The notes: a model not told the origin generated them from the sequence alone. A stretch of 64,000 nucleotides of DNA from Stictocephala bisonia (GCA_035578905.1 JAQJVL010000607.1:372001-436000); one strand, 5' to 3'. Shown: positions 1-12,505, numbered from the stretch's first letter. Made by a program: numbers and translations.

Positions 1-601
1 TTGTTTGTATGCTTATTGCATAGTAATTAGAGCTTCAAGCAATTTATGTAATATCAATAAGCCACGAGTTGAGCCCTCGAACCCAGGGCCAGCCTCAGCT
101 ACTGAGCGGGTTGTAGGTGGCAGATAGCGAATGTTCCACCTTGTAATTGATGAGGTGGACAGCTGCGAATAAGGGGCAACTCTAATAAGTAGTTCCGAAC
201 CGAGGTCCGCAGGGGCAGCTGAGGTGTGTAGCTGACGGGTTTAGTGACTCCGTGGTACCCTGAACTTTACCCCACCCAACATACTTACAGTTACATGAAA
301 ATGTGTTGTACAGGTGCATGTCCTGTTGGCCACAGGGGCTCTTGGGGGCGTGGATATGCTTGCAGGGAGGCGGTAAAATGAATATGGATTGACACTGATA
401 CACACACATGAACACTTTTCAGGAAAACAAATGAATAAAGAAACAACAAGGAAAAACTCAAACATGCCAGTTGGATTGAGCAGCCCAGCTCATTGAGTTT
501 CAGGGATAGCTACCGGCTCAACGGGAGAGACAGAAAGAAGATCGGGCTGCCCAGAGGAAAAGGGTGACCGAAGAAAGAAGAGCTGGATTGGAGGAAATGG
601 A
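1..601. other. Leader region with no recognisable gene
   Basis: No exon or intact ORF is supported. The last ~130 bases run straight into the endonuclease frame of the LINE that follows and may be its upstream part. Bases 60-90 share a short stretch (GCCACGAGTTG) with the reverse strand near 8100-8120, perhaps a repeat end. Confidence 0.3.
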
Positions 602-2664
602 TTGGAGTTTCTACAAGCCAAACTCAATCATAGTATTGAGGCCTTCAATATACTAGCTAGAATTATGGGAGAAGGAGGAGTGAATGTTGCTCTGATTCAG
701 GAACTGTGGATTCGGGATCACTGCATCAGGGGTCTTAACATTCCTACATTCAGCCTCCATGGGGGAATGGGCAGGCTGAAACCACGAGCTGCTATCTTGG
801 TTGCTGGGATGGACAGTTGGTCCATACTGGAATTCTGTGGAGGAGATGTGGTTGCAGTGGAAATCAAACTGCAGGAAGTAGATGGCGTGGGGAGGAAACT
901 GGTGGTAGCATTGGTGTACCTTCCATACGATAGAATCCTCCCACCATCAAAGGAGATGGTGGCGTTGGTCCACTACTGCCGGGGCAGGAATCTTGAACTC
1001 GTGGTCGGCTGCTACTCCAACTCTCACAATGAGGTTTGGGGCAGCAGTGACACGAACGAGAGGGGCCTTGCTCTTGCGGATCACCTGTGTAGGACCGATC
1101 TTTTGGTCCTTAACAAGGGTAACCTCTCAACCTTCTCAAATATTAACAGTGGGGAGCTTATGGACATAACTATAGTCTCAGCCTCAATGTTGTACCACAT
1201 CAGAGACTGGGAAGTGTTGCAGGAACCTTCTTTGTTGGACCACAGGCACATTCGTTTTGTGCTTGAGAGCCAGACAACACATAGGTTGTACAGTAACCAC
1301 AGACTGGCAGACTGGGCCTCATATTCTGAGGAACTGTCTGACAGACTGGACCAAATTCCAAAAGGCCAGTTCGATCTGGGTTGGTACTAGAGGAGAGAGT
1401 GGCACTCCTTACGGAGGTCGTGATCACCTCATATGAGAATAACTGCCCTTTGAACACAAAGGGGCGTGCAAAGCCAGAGATGGTCTCACAAATTGAAGGA
1501 CCATCGAAGGATGACAAGAAGGCTCCCTGGTAAGGCCAATCGTTCCGGCAGTGATGCTGACTGGTTAGTCTACTAGGATTTACAAAGAGAATATAGAAGG
1601 GAGGAACGTAGGTTCTCCAGGAAATCATGGAGAGACTTTTGTGCTTCTATAGAGAAGACCTCAGATATGTCTAGGCTTCATAGAGTGCTTGCCAAGGATC
1701 TTGGGAGGAGACTGTGTCCCCTCATTAAGGATGATGGGGAGAGGACCAGATCTGAAGAAGAGACTTTGCAACTTCTCTACGAGGCCCACTTTCTGGGCTC
1801 CGCCGAGGTTCCGGTGGTGGCCCGCCTTCGAGATGCGCTGGGGCCTCGCGCGCACTGGATTGAGGTTTAGAGAATTGTTACTGAACAAAAGATTAGGTGG
1901 ACAGTTGAGTGTTTCGCTACTTTCAAGAGCGCAGGGCCAGATGGTATCTTGTCTATGCTTCTGCAGAGGGGTTTGGGGGCCCTAATGCCTCATTTAACTG
2001 AAATGTTTAGGACTTCCCTGGCCTTGGGTCACATTCCAAGGCTGTGAAGGACCGCAAAAGTGATTTACATTCCCAAACCTGGAAGGGATACTCATTCCAG
2101 CCCGAAAGACTTTAGACCGATCAGCCTCATGTCTTTTTTACTAAATACACTGGAGAGGCTGGTCAACAGGTACATGAGGAACGGGATATTGATAGATAAC
2201 CTGCTCCACCAGAATCAACATGCATACATGGCTGGGAGATCTGCTGAGTCGGCCCTCCATCAGCTTGTTTCTCGAGTAGAGAGAACGATCCAGCAGAAGG
2301 AGCTAGCTATGGGTGTCTTTACGGACATAGAGGGAGCATTTAATAATGTCTCTCTATAGTCCATGATCGTTGCTGTCGCTGGGACGGGCGTCAGTGGTAC
2401 CATCACCAGATGGGCCGAGGCCTACATACGCAGCAGAACTGTTAAACCAACTCTGAACGATGCAACGGTTCAGGTTGTAGTAGGAAGTGGTTGTCACCAA
2501 GGGGGTGTCCTTTCCCCTCTCCTGTGGTCCCTAGTGGTGGACGAACTTCTTAGGGTGCTCAACGGGATGGGTGTATATGCCAGGGATGGGGTGAACAGGA
2601 GCAGCATACAGAGAGTTCTGTCTGTACCTCTCGGAGCCCATGCTACCATCTTCCAAGTGGAGGT
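602..2664 (+). pseudogene. 5' part of decayed LINE polyprotein (endonuclease + partial reverse transcriptase)
   Basis: This is a dead ORF2 of an APE-type non-LTR retrotransposon of the RNase H-bearing R1/LOA/I-like group. From 602 to 1390 an open stretch of 262 codons carries endonuclease motifs (QELW, WGSSDTNERG, the late DHR histidine). After several frame breaks, 1667-1870 encodes the linker with SRLHRVL and EETLQLL. From 1871 to about 2570 comes the reverse transcriptase front half: AGPDG, VIYIPKPGR, DFRPISL, a QNQHAY finger, FTDIEGAFNN and GGVLSPLLW, with a stop near 2045 where the family usually has Trp and another at 2359. The catalytic xADD box is missing: the frame passes from LLRVLNG into an RNase H-like DG...SVPLGAHATIFQ segment, so an internal deletion removed the palm. 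The sequence ends at 2664, where an opposite-strand LINE is inserted. Clade assignment is tentative; the LINE identity is secure. Confidence 0.85.
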
Positions 2665-4862
2665 GATTTATTTATTTTTATTTATTTATTCATAAAATAT
2701 ATAATAAAAAATAAATATGTGATGGCAATCATAACTGCCGCACAGGAAGAAATGCGCTTAGGTGGCTTAGGATGTTTTTATTTATTTATTAATCCTCATT
2801 TACACAAACCCTATTTAGAGTACAAAAGTCGTCATTCATGACAGGTTTGTTGCAAACAAATCAAAAATAATAGCTACAATTTAATTCAAATGCAATCTTC
2901 AATGGCCTCATTAATGGATTTAACTCAAGTCACCACAGATCAGCTGTTCTCTGCCAAACTGATAACAACAAGAACACGCCTGGTTAGCACAACGGCTTGT
3001 TTTGTCCAGTACTGCAGACAAAGTGATGCGTTACAGTCATGACTGGCCCGTCGTTAGTGTTCGTCCGTGCGAGTTTTAAATGTATTAATTATGTATATGT
3101 ACTTTGTGTTTGTGTAATTTTATCTTGTGACTAAACCCATTAGGTGGATTGATCTTCACTCGATGACCAGCTGAGGATGCCGTACTTACGGTGAAACATG
3201 TTCTGAATATACTATTCACACAGGAGCTGTACGACGGAATAAGTAAGTGATTTTCTCTTACAATTTGATTGAACAGCTCAGGGGCTAAATAATGTATATG
3301 AAATCTCAAAAATAATAATCTTACAGTAAAGAATAAACTTTAAAAATCATAAAAGATAACATAGGACAAATTATTATAGACCAGACGGGTAAAAAATGTT
3401 AATAGATGGTACCAAATTGTCAAAAGCTGAGGTAAAAATTAGAATTTAAGTTATAATAAAAAAGCAGGACCCAAACAAAGTATAATTCAGGTGGTAAACC
3501 TGTAATAGAGGAAAGTTGCCCTCTCAGCATAACAACAGCTCTTCAAAGCCATAAAAACACTGACTAACAAGCCATTCATTAAGTTTCATTTTAAAACATT
3601 TTGTAAAAGCTAGTTTTCTTAGTGATAATGGTAAGCTTTTCAAAAAATGTAAACCTAAATAACTTGGTTTACTTTCAAATAATTTTGTACGGTGTAATTC
3701 AGAAAATATTTATTTTTATGGCGAGTGTTATAAGTATGTTGTCTGGTATTACATTCTAGTAAATTGTTTTCAATGTTGTAAATAATTGTTTGGGAAATAT
3801 AAATTGATGGAATTGTGAGAATTTTGTTTATACAAAAGGAATTTTTGCAAGACTCATTATATTTCAGATGATCTATGTATCTAACAGCTCCCTTTTGCAT
3901 CACAAAGATTCTCTGCATATTTTCCTTAGAAGAGGAACCCCACAGTATTATTGAATATATTACATGCAAGTAAAAGAAGGCATAGTAACAGTTTAATGAG
4001 AGTTGTTTATTTCCTATTGTTGATATTCTTTTAATTATAAAAAGTGCTGTTGCTAATTTAGATGAAAGGTAGTCAATCTGATTCTTTCAACTTGGATGAC
4101 CATCAACTTTTACACCCAGAAATTTAGTTGTGTCAACTTCTCCCAGTTCACTTTCTCCCAAACATAAATTGATAGTATTATCAGAAAATTGGCTGTTTTT
4201 TAATGTAAAGTTATAATATATTTGGTTTTAGAAGGATTGAGTAACATTTTTATGCTTTCAAAATAGCTGGAAACTTGGTTAAAATATTTGTCGATTTTAG
4301 CAGTGAGGGTGAATTGTTGATATTTACTATTGTAGTGTCATCAGCATAAGCAATTAAATTTTCACTTGGCACAAATTGTGTTATGTCGTTAACAAAGATT
4401 AAAAACAAGAAGGGGCCCAAAATGGAGCCCCGAGGGACTCCTGCATTGATTTTATCAATATCAGAGTAAAATGCGGATGTAGAGTTGTTTTTTGTTGTAT
4501 GATTTATTTGCACAAGTTGATACCTGTTTATACATAATTAGCAAACCAATCTAAGCCATGACTTTGTATGCCAATATTAAAAAGTTTTACATTCAGGATG
4601 TCAAAATTAACTAGGTCAGAGGCCTTTATGAGGTCAAAAAAACATGCTGCAGCATTCTTTTTAGAGTTAACTGCATCAATAATATTTTCAATACATCGAG
4701 TTGATGCTAGGTTTGTAAATTGTAAACACACATAGCTGTAGCAAAATTGTGTAGGATGTAATTTATTGTTGGTTTATAAAAAAATTAAGGTTTGGTTATA
4801 GACAACTCGCTCAATAATTTTTGAAAAGGATGGTGAAATTGATATTGGTCGGTAGCTGTCCC
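2665..4862 (-). mobile_element. 5'-truncated LINE inserted in the preceding LINE
   Basis: Read on the minus strand, the sequence just below 4862 encodes DSYRPISISPSFSKIIERV, the finger region of a Jockey/CR1-like reverse transcriptase. Decayed palm segments follow at 4731-4528 (FFDLIKASDLVNFDIL) and 4513-4250 (GVPRGSILGPFLFLIFVNDI, then the catalytic YADD). The C-terminal tail lies at 3969-3655 (SIILWGSSSKENMQRIFVMQKGAVRYI, then YNTRHKNK). The endonuclease is absent, so the copy is 5'-truncated. The low-coordinate end holds two TTTATTTATT runs (2668-2700, 2776-2792), which on the minus strand are the AATAAATAAA-type 3' tails of such elements. Both ends abut pieces of one plus-strand LINE, so this is a later insertion. 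What fills 2800-3600 is unclear. Confidence 0.75.
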
Positions 4863-5570
4863 TGTGCCACGTACCAGCTCTAAGTTGGTATGGGAATGCC
4901 AGGGGATCCTAGAGACCCTTTGTCAGCGTAAACAGGTGAAACTCATATAGGTCCCTGGGCATGCTGACATTGATAGTAATGAGAGGGCTCTTGGCTAGGA
5001 GGGGGCAAAGAGCCCCCTTCTGGGACCGGAGCCGGCCCTTGGCATCTCTTTCCAAACGATAAAGAGTAGAATTGATTGGTGGACCTTTGAGGTACACGCT
5101 AGCATATGGAGGACTGAGACTGGGCTCCGGCAGTCTCCTGCACTAATTCAAGGACTGCAAGGATCAAATCGCAGTTACAGCCGAGCTCTGTTGAGCTGTG
5201 ACCGGGCAAAGGTGAGGGTTGTTACAGGGCTGCTGACTGGACATAATCTCCTTCATAGACATATGAAGATTATGGGCCTAACAGAAGACTCCACTTGTAG
5301 GCTCTGTGAGGAGGATGAGGAGATCTCAATACACATCTTGTGTCACTGTGGAGCTCTTTCAACTCTTAGGTACAAGACTCTTGGTACTGCTTTTCCGGAA
5401 CCAGAGGATATCAGAAGGGCTACACTTGGGAAGATCCTGTCCTTCATAAGGGGGTCTGATCTCTTGTGACACTGTTGCTAGGCTCGGGGCGCAAAGGGCC
5501 ACGGAGTCTAGGCGCGGTGGGTTTGGTTACAGAACCACAACCCGGTGTATCTAATCTAATCTGAACCCTC
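4863..5570 (+). pseudogene. 3' part of the interrupted LINE polyprotein
   Basis: The plus-strand LINE resumes here after the insertion. Around 5085-5469 it encodes the C-terminal region typical of RNase H LINEs: WRTETGLRQSP, then KVRVVTGLLTGHNLLHRHM, then the zinc-knuckle-like CRLCEEDEEISIHILCHC, ending at the stop at 5467-5469. A GC-richer 3' UTR follows and finishes with ACCCGGTGTATCTAATCTAATC, a short tandem tail typical of LINE 3' ends. Frames between 4863 and 5080 are too decayed to read. Same element as 602-2664 by strand, order and family. Confidence 0.75.
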
Positions 5571-5888
5571 AAACGGTAAGCTGTACAAGACTGTATTGCT
5601 GAAGTATCATAACATTATGAAGGCACTCCATGCAGTGTGCCCAACAAACCAATCACAAATTCCCTCTTTTTACACATTTACTGCTAAAATCACTCAAAAA
5701 TGCTAAGAATACTATTATTAATAGATAAATCACATTTTCAATAAAATTGTTATGACTATATCTATTATGTAAAGCTGGATTGAGATCACTTACTCACTCA
5801 CTCTTTGCAATAAATGTTTTTTTAACCACGTATTTGCAAAATCTCTGGTGGAGGATCGAACCCTACAATTACCAAATCACTCATCATA

Positions 5889-6175
5889 ATGAATCAGAAT
5901 GACATCAGGTTGGTGATTGCGTATATTACTGGACATGGCCACTTCAGGAAACATCTGGCAAAGATTAGTATCTATAGAGAAGACACCAATTGCCGGCTTT
6001 GTGGTGAGGCTCTTGAACCTGCCGAACATCTACTGAGTGCAAAGTTCTGGAGCTCAGGAGAAGCAGAATATTCTGGGAGACCTCTCAGATGAAAGATTGT
6101 TAGGTAGTCCAGAGAAAAAGATTTTAGAGCTGGCTAAGCTGCTTGGAATAGGTACCTCCTTCTAGTAGGCAACAG
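5889..6175 (+). pseudogene. 3' fragment of a second RNase H-type LINE
   Basis: The frame reads DIRLVIAYITGHGHFRKHLAKI, then CRLCGEALEPAEHLL, the same TGH...H...CxxC...E..HLL block found in the LINE ending at 5469 but clearly diverged. It is therefore another family member or an older copy. The Cys/His knuckle is followed by frame breaks. No start codon is implied; this is a truncated tail. The interval 5571-5888 shows nothing recognisable. Confidence 0.65.
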
Positions 6176-6844
6176 GGGAGCACAATAAACCTAAGGTTGA
6201 CATTTCCAATAAATAGAGGTTATTTTAAGGGGTTAAAAATCGAAAATTTCTCTTACCAATAATAGGAGTGGCCGCAGCCTCAAAAAGAACGGTTTCGTTC
6301 CAACGGTCGGTTAACTAATAAAACTAAGTTTAAGGCACACATAAGGTATATCTTTTTTACTGAAAGAAACGAGGATTATAGCGGTACCAAGTTATTATAT
6401 CGTGGTTACAACCAATAATTTACATAAATGTTTATATGAAAACCTCATTTTATCTAACTAAAAACCGTGATGAAATTTTTGAGCTATGAGGACATTTGTA
6501 TTTTTTTGGTTATTTAGGTTTGACCAGCAATAAAAAAGTTTCGTAACTAACTAAAGTAATTAATAAAACAATCAGTACATTTTTTACTACACATATTTTT
6601 TGACAGTAGGGCTAAAACCTGTAAACTACATCATATTGCGGAAATACATCCCATTTATTTAAGTTTCAGATTTTAGATGGACAGTATCTTTATTCTAATC
6701 GTACAACTGTTTCTCTGTAATTGTGTTTAATTTATGTAGTGTGTTTTTCATTTACATCGATTGTTCTTTTATTTTTTATGGCTACATATTACCATCATAC
6801 GTTTTAGTATTTCTATTACCTGTATGTAATAATTAATTAACAAT

Positions 6845-7145
6845 ACCATTGATTGATCGGTAGCGTAGTTGGTTCAATCCCAGCTTCATGTGCTAAAGGT
6901 TCTCAGTTCGATCCCAATCAGAGTCAATACATTTTGAGAAGGATCAGCTGATAACCACCGGCTGTTCATTTGTCATTGGGCTATTAATTAATGACACTTT
7001 CTAAGGAATAGTCGGCCTTAGTTTGTAACAATGACTACATTCGTTCATCTACACTCATCAAACTCATTCGAAATCCATATTCGCCCATATCTTGACGATC
7101 AGCGTCTTATGAAAAAATAAAAAAATAAAAATAAAATAAATAAAA
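6845..7145 (+). mobile_element. tRNA-derived SINE
   Basis: An RNA polymerase III internal promoter is visible. The A box TAGCGTAGTTGG at 6861-6872 matches TRGYNNARNNGG exactly, and the B box GTTCGATCC at 6906-6914 lies at tRNA-like spacing. A non-tRNA body follows, then an A-rich AAAAATAAAA tail at 7115-7155. The body from about 6975 (GGGCTATTAATTAATGAC, later CATCTACACTCATC) is shared with the minus-strand SINE at 15.7 kb. Confidence 0.75.
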
Positions 7146-7149
7146 TAAA

Positions 7150-8690
7150 AAATAAGCTACTACTATTAATTATTTATATAATAACAATAAGTAGCAAATA
7201 AGATAATAACTGCTACTGTTGAAAATATGTACAGCATAATGTGTTAAAGAAAACAATATGAACTTATTGAGAACTATGGATAACTATTTTTTGTTACTTT
7301 TAAAAATTAAATACTGTAAAAATGGAACAATTCTGAGTGCTAAGTTGCAGTTTACACTTTTACGCCCTACTGTGAAAAACCTATGTCTAGCAGAAATTTC
7401 CTGATTGTTTCATTATTAATTTGGTTAATTAAGAAATGTTTATACTTGTCGAACCAACCAGACTAAAAAACAAAACAAATTCTAGCGTGTCAATAATTTT
7501 ATGTAAGAAATTTTTAATTAATTAAAACTACGCTTTTATATAAACGCTATTGTAAATTCACAATTCATACGTCTTTTTGGTACTTTTTTAATCCACTTTT
7601 CTTTCTGTAAATATCATTGTGCAATATGTATACCTAACAATTATTTTTAATGTTTAAATGACTATATAAATGAAAGCGTGCTTTGTTCCATTGGGCCGCC
7701 CGTGTTATTCCTATAAAAAATGTTGTACTTTCAACCTCCCAACTCTACCTCAAAATATTACAATTATGTAATTGTTTTAATTTTTCCCTGGGTCCACATG
7801 GTTCGATCTACTTACGTTCAAATTTAAAATTTGTATGACACTAGGAACTGGGTATAGTGAGTTAGTGATCCCAATTGAGCATTATATATATATATATATA
7901 TAAAATGTATACATACACATAGGAAAATTGTATGTCAGTAAAAGTGTTTATTGGATTACATAAATTAGGAAATAAATGAAGTTATCTAAGAATAAAAAGT
8001 TTCTTTCAAAAAAATTTGTAAAGTTATGACAAAAATTGTTTTCTAGCAGGTGCCAACTCTAACAGTTGACGCCTTCATACGAAAGTAAAGGCTATAGTTT
8101 GGGTCCCAACTCGTGGCTCGCTGATACTAATAATAATCCTATTGAGGTTTGCTTTTTTTTAAGATACAAAAGAACCTAAAAGATATTTCTCAAAACTTAA
8201 TATTTCGAAAGTCCTTATACACAGTGGCAATGTAACATTGCAATTATTGTTCATGATAGTCCATGGGGGATCTAACCGGGTCAATAAAATAACAGCATCA
8301 AAGTAAAAAACAGTTAAAATTTTCAATTTTTTTGTACAGTTAGTTACTGTACCTTGTAATTAACATACCTTCCACAACTTGATATCTACTAACTTTACCT
8401 CAAACCAATGCAGTTGGATCTACTGAATAAGGTTAGCTACAACAATACATAGGTCTTTTGTCAATTTTTTCATTTATAAGGAAAATATAGCCAATTTCCT
8501 TATAAGAACAGTTTTTTTCTTTTTCATGTTCACCATGTATTCCTTATAGTTTGATATTTCAATTCTCCAAAGCCCCATAGTTTATAGTGCCGAAAAATCG
8601 AGGTTTCACTGTATATTTTAGGTATATGTGGAGGAGTATTTTACCCAAAATAAACATATATAGTATTGAAATAAGCAGGTGTATATATAT
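7150..8690. other. AT-rich stretch without gene; TA microsatellite
   Basis: No exon, transposon protein or inverted repeat was recognised. A pure (TA)10 run occupies 7883-7902. Confidence 0.5.
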
Positions 8691-8700
8691 CCCATTAGAC

Positions 8701-8790
8701 CAGGGATACTTACTACGTGGCCCTCGGGCCGCATGCGGCCCTTAACACTGTTTTTTGTGGCCCTTAAAATTTATCAGAACTGCAATAAGT
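8701..8790 (+). mobile_element. End of a hAT-like element (solo)
   Basis: CAGGGATACTTACTACGTGG begins a segment with repeated GGCCC motifs (CCCTCGGGCCGCATGCGGCCC), the characteristic start of many hAT/Charlie-type elements. No matching right end (CCCTG) was found within 600 bases, so it is a fragment. A short open frame at 8900-9148 could belong to it but has no recognised domain. Confidence 0.35.
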
Positions 8791-9480
8791 GCAGACAAGT
8801 AAAATCAGTTGTCTGTTATTTCCAATTAATTATTTTAAATAAGTGTTGTATTATATAATATATTTGGTTTACTTGACATATACTAGCATTTTTTAATGTA
8901 TGTATATAGGCGTATATGAAAAATGTATGTCTATGTACTTGCGGCCCTTAGATTATTTTGAGAAAATAAATAAGGCTCTTCATGAAATTCTAGTGAGGAA
9001 CCCTGCATTAGATAATGCTAGATCAGTGTCACCTTTGTCATTAACTTGGCCTGTAGTTGATCTTTTTGGCTTGTCCTTTTTTTCTAATCTTGAATTAAAT
9101 ATTAATATCAGAACACTAAATGAACAAATACAAAAACAAGAGACATAGATATTGAGAACATCTATGAACTTTACTGACAACATGAACAGGCTTTAAGACT
9201 GACAACAGACAATTGTCACAGAGTTAACTGGACAATCTTAGAGCTTTATAAAGTGTATTGAGAAACATTATTTTTATGAATCTGCAGCTAAATGCAGTAA
9301 AATATATTTCCCTCTCTTTAGTGCTGCTACCTTACGGGCACACTGGAATGGAACTATACATCAACGCCAGCTGACTAAATAAGAAACTAAATAATATAAT
9401 TGTACGTATGTACAGTATTAGCGTGTTTGTTTACCGCCAAAATACAGTGATTATTTGTGATTGATTCTTAGTGATTTATA

Positions 9481-9669
9481 ATGAATCAAGATCAGATTTT
9501 GCGTAATAGTGAAACTGACCGCATATTTGAAAATGAGTCGGAAAAGGAGAGTGAGATGTCTAGTGACGACGATATTTCTGAACTAAATGATATCCCCGAT
9601 AACGAAGATACTGAACAGCCTAACCTTCAAAACTACGGAAGTGATGATGCTCATTCGGCAGATGACTGA
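9481..9669 (+). pseudogene. Acidic N-terminal remnant, probably of a piggyBac transposase
   Basis: A 62-codon ORF begins with ATG and is very rich in Asp, Glu and Ser. Its segment DNEDTEQPNLQNYGSDD resembles NNSDTEQSNLSDNEDG in the N-terminus of the piggyBac transposase at 22.1 kb. It stops before any catalytic domain. No TTAA-flanked inverted repeats were found close by, so this is inferred to be a deleted copy. A host microprotein is possible but less likely. Confidence 0.4.
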
Positions 9670-10119
9670 CAATATTGTCTAAAAAATATAATAAAACTAA
9701 AAATTAGGCCTATGTATAATAATTAAATTTAACTATGTTGTGTATTTAGATATTAATTTTAACTCTTACATTTTAAAAAGAAGAATCATACATTTTTGCA
9801 TCTCGAAGTTTGTTATAATGTCATGCGGATTTCACTTTTTAAGTGGTGCTTTGACCAAGCAGGGATCGTGTAATCATGTTCATAGGGGAATCACAATTTT
9901 ATAGCTGCAAGTTTATTTAAAAAAACCATCACAAAAATGAAAGGGTGAACAAAACGATACCAAAGAAAAACATCACTACAGACAAACAGATTACCATATT
10001 GACTACACATGTGGCAATCCAATTAACTAATAAAGAGTTGTGCTGTATCCTTGATTATATTATTACTTACAAATAGATATCTCATGTAATAAGAATATTT
10101 GTGCTTGCAATTTGGTTAG

Positions 10120-10275
10120 TTAGTGAAGTCTGCTACTACAACTGGTTTAAACTGCATTACATTTACATGGGTCTATACTACTGTAGCACTCCAAAATGGA
10201 AAAAAAAACAGCTGATAATTTGACACACAACATTAACATTGCATGAGACATCTATCTGTGTGCTTATATAATCAA
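10120..10275 (+). repeat. Dispersed repeat, copy 1
   Basis: The block with TGGTTTAAACTGCATTAC, CATGGG, then CACTCCAAAATGGA, AACAGCTGAT and ATCTATCTGTG is found again at 33785-33945 in the same orientation with moderate divergence. No coding potential; family unknown. Confidence 0.6.
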
Positions 10276-10689
10276 TGGCTGTACACTCCTAGCTGGAGAC
10301 CCATCCACACAAGCCCCGTTCACAGCAGTGTTTACGTATTTGTTTATACATTGATTGCCAAGTAGTATTTTAACTTATTTGTAAAGATTTCATTTTTAGA
10401 CATGCTCTTTTTAATATTGACTTAGAAATGATACTCTTCAATTTCTTATTATATTATTAGCAATTTCATCTTTTGCTTTAGAATTTCAATAATATGTTTA
10501 ATATGTTATTATAATTAAATTGTTAATTTTATTTATTAATTGCTCTCTGAAACAATTCTTTGGATATAAACTATATTTTATTATGCTATTAGGCCTATAT
10601 AGTAAATTGATGATAATATAATAAATTAGTAAAACGTTTTTAAATTGATAAAACTTATTTTTAAAATTAATAACTTTATTATTTATTAA

Positions 10690-12117
10690 CCCTCCAAGTG
10701 ATAAGTATGTTTATTCTCAGAGATAGGGATATTTTATAGGAGTTGTAAGTGTTTAGTAAGAAAATTGTAAAAAAATACAGAATATTTGTAAAAATAAATC
10801 TTGTCACACATGTAATTGTTAAGTATCTAACATATAATATTATAGTAAACAATTTAAATTTTTAACAGATTAATGAAAAAATATAGGCTAGTTATGAATA
10901 CAAAATAATCTTTTTTCATTAATTTTTCAATATACAGTAGAACTTGGATAATTAGAACTTCTTTAATTCGAAATTGCCTTTAATTCGAAGTTTTGGGTTG
11001 GTCCCTTGAACATTGTAATATTACCAATGTAAAATAATCATGGATAATTCGAAGTTAAATCTCTTTAATTCGAAGTTTTTACATCAACGGTAAAAGTGAA
11101 ACATTGACTAATGTACCGTAAACAAGGTTCCGTTTGAGGTTTGCATTGTCTGGTCAGTGTGTCGGCAGGCAATCACTTTCTGGGAATTCCTAATCCGTCT
11201 CTTCCCCTCCTCTTGGCGCGCCCCGCCATTATGTTGCGATCGTTGACATCAGAGGCCCTTCAGCAACTTTATGATTTTCGACGGTATATTGAAGGGCAAA
11301 CTAATGTAAATGAATCTGTTTCCAATCTCTAAATATTCTTAAACATTTTGTAAATACAAAAAAATTAATTCTTCAAAGTAACAAGATATTTCTAATTACT
11401 TTATTAAGCTTTAAAAAGTGTAATTCTATCTACATACATGTACTGCATTTACCTAATTTGTTAAACCTTCATTATTGTAATGTTTACATACTGTATGCCT
11501 CTATAGTTATGTTTAATATACTGTAGTGAACTTTAAATGAATACATTAAATTTTATAATAAAAAAGTAATTTGTGGGTATTATTTTAAGATTTTTAGGAT
11601 CATGAAAGTTTACATAAAAAATACAACTTGGTTAATTTGAAGTATTGGATAATTTGAATTTTTGCATTGGTCCCTTCAGGTTCGAATTATCCAAGTTCTA
11701 CTGTATTTACTGTAAAAAAATATATTCAACGACAAAATCAATCAATACAACTTTTCAAAGGATTCAACATTTAAAGTAAAACAAATTATAAAATTTCAAC
11801 ACATTATTTAGACTATAACTTTTTTTACAAGCTAAACAACACTAATCACCAGTGCCGTGGGAACTGGCAACTGCAGCTGCCATGAATAAATCATAATCCC
11901 CTTACATCGTAAATCTACATAGCATATAACTGAGTATTGGAATAATTAATAAACCATAAACCGTGATGAAAAAAAGAAAAATGTAACTGGTTCCGTCAAC
12001 TGAGTATGAAATTAAGACACATAAAAAATATCAATGTTTGAACATCACAATTGCGACACTCATCACAAATACCATATATTTGGTCGTCGTATAATGCGAA
12101 AGCTATCACTAGGAGGG
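10690..12117. mobile_element. Non-autonomous piggyBac-type element
   Basis: TTAA at 10686-10689 and 12118-12121 flank inverted ends CCCTCCAAGTGATA and CCCTCCTAGTGATA (right end read inverted), the arrangement made by piggyBac-superfamily transposases. No transposase is left inside. The interior carries a pogo-like element at 10935-11703. The right end lies only 54 bases from the donor splice site of the PX-domain exon (minus strand), so the insertion is just inside that gene's intron. Confidence 0.8.
10935..11703. mobile_element. pogo/Tigger-like element nested in piggyBac element
   Basis: TA dinucleotides at 10933-10934 and 11704-11705 flank inverted termini beginning CAGTAGAACTTGGATAATT. 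Subterminal TTCGAA-type motifs (AATTCGAAGTT) recur several times. The 769-bp size is short for a full element. The ORF at 11141-11332 (RSLTSEALQQLYDFRRYIEGQ) could be a remnant of a Tigger/jerky-type C-terminus, but that is weak. Confidence 0.75.
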
Positions 12118-12175
12118 TTAATAAATTATAATTATAAATATAAACATATATACAGTATAAACAACTGGTCATTAC

Positions 12176-12505
12176 CTCAGAATATCTTTTATTAGTGAGT
12201 AATTTAACAATCTCACTCTTTTCTCTTTTCTGGAAAAAATCTAAAACTGAAGATGATTCTCTAACTTTCTCATTTTGAGCAAGAAGCAGTAAAAGTGATT
12301 CAAAACCAGCTCTTCTAAAGGAAATTATTTCAGGTGAGAAGTTTCCAATAACTGCTTTCTTTGGAAAAGCCAAAGACGTGAAAATAGCTGGAAACTCTTG
12401 CTTTAGTTTAGTATACAACTCCAGAAAATCTGAATAGCGGCGATCGATTTGACAAGGATGTTTATCCTCTACATCGCTATTTTTCTTAATCATGATTGTA
12501 TATTC
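12176..12505 (-). CDS. Exon of sorting nexin 20/21-like gene: PX-domain core
   Basis: Read on the minus strand, the exon starts after acceptor TTTGCAG (12506-12512) and ends at GAG before donor GTAATG. It is 330 nt, phase 0 at both ends. It encodes EYTIMIKKNSDVEDK, then RRYSDF, LYTKLKQEFP, LAFPKK, a basic SFRRAGFESLL helix and SVLDFFQKRE: the phosphoinositide-binding core of a PX domain. RRYSDF carries the arginine that contacts the 3-phosphate in PI3P-binding PX domains. The FPKK...NF spacing resembles SNX20/SNX21, which act on endosomes and carry C-terminal TPR-like repeats. The upstream exon at 33228-33361 joins in frame. TPR-encoding 3' exons, expected at lower coordinates, were not found and may lie outside the window. 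PX fold is confident; the 20/21 assignment is by motif resemblance only. Confidence 0.8.

Noticed and set aside
60..90. Short match between 60-90 and the reverse strand at 8095-8125 as paired transposon ends
   Set aside because: Only about 15 bases are shared and no flanking duplication is visible; could be ends of unrelated repeat copies.
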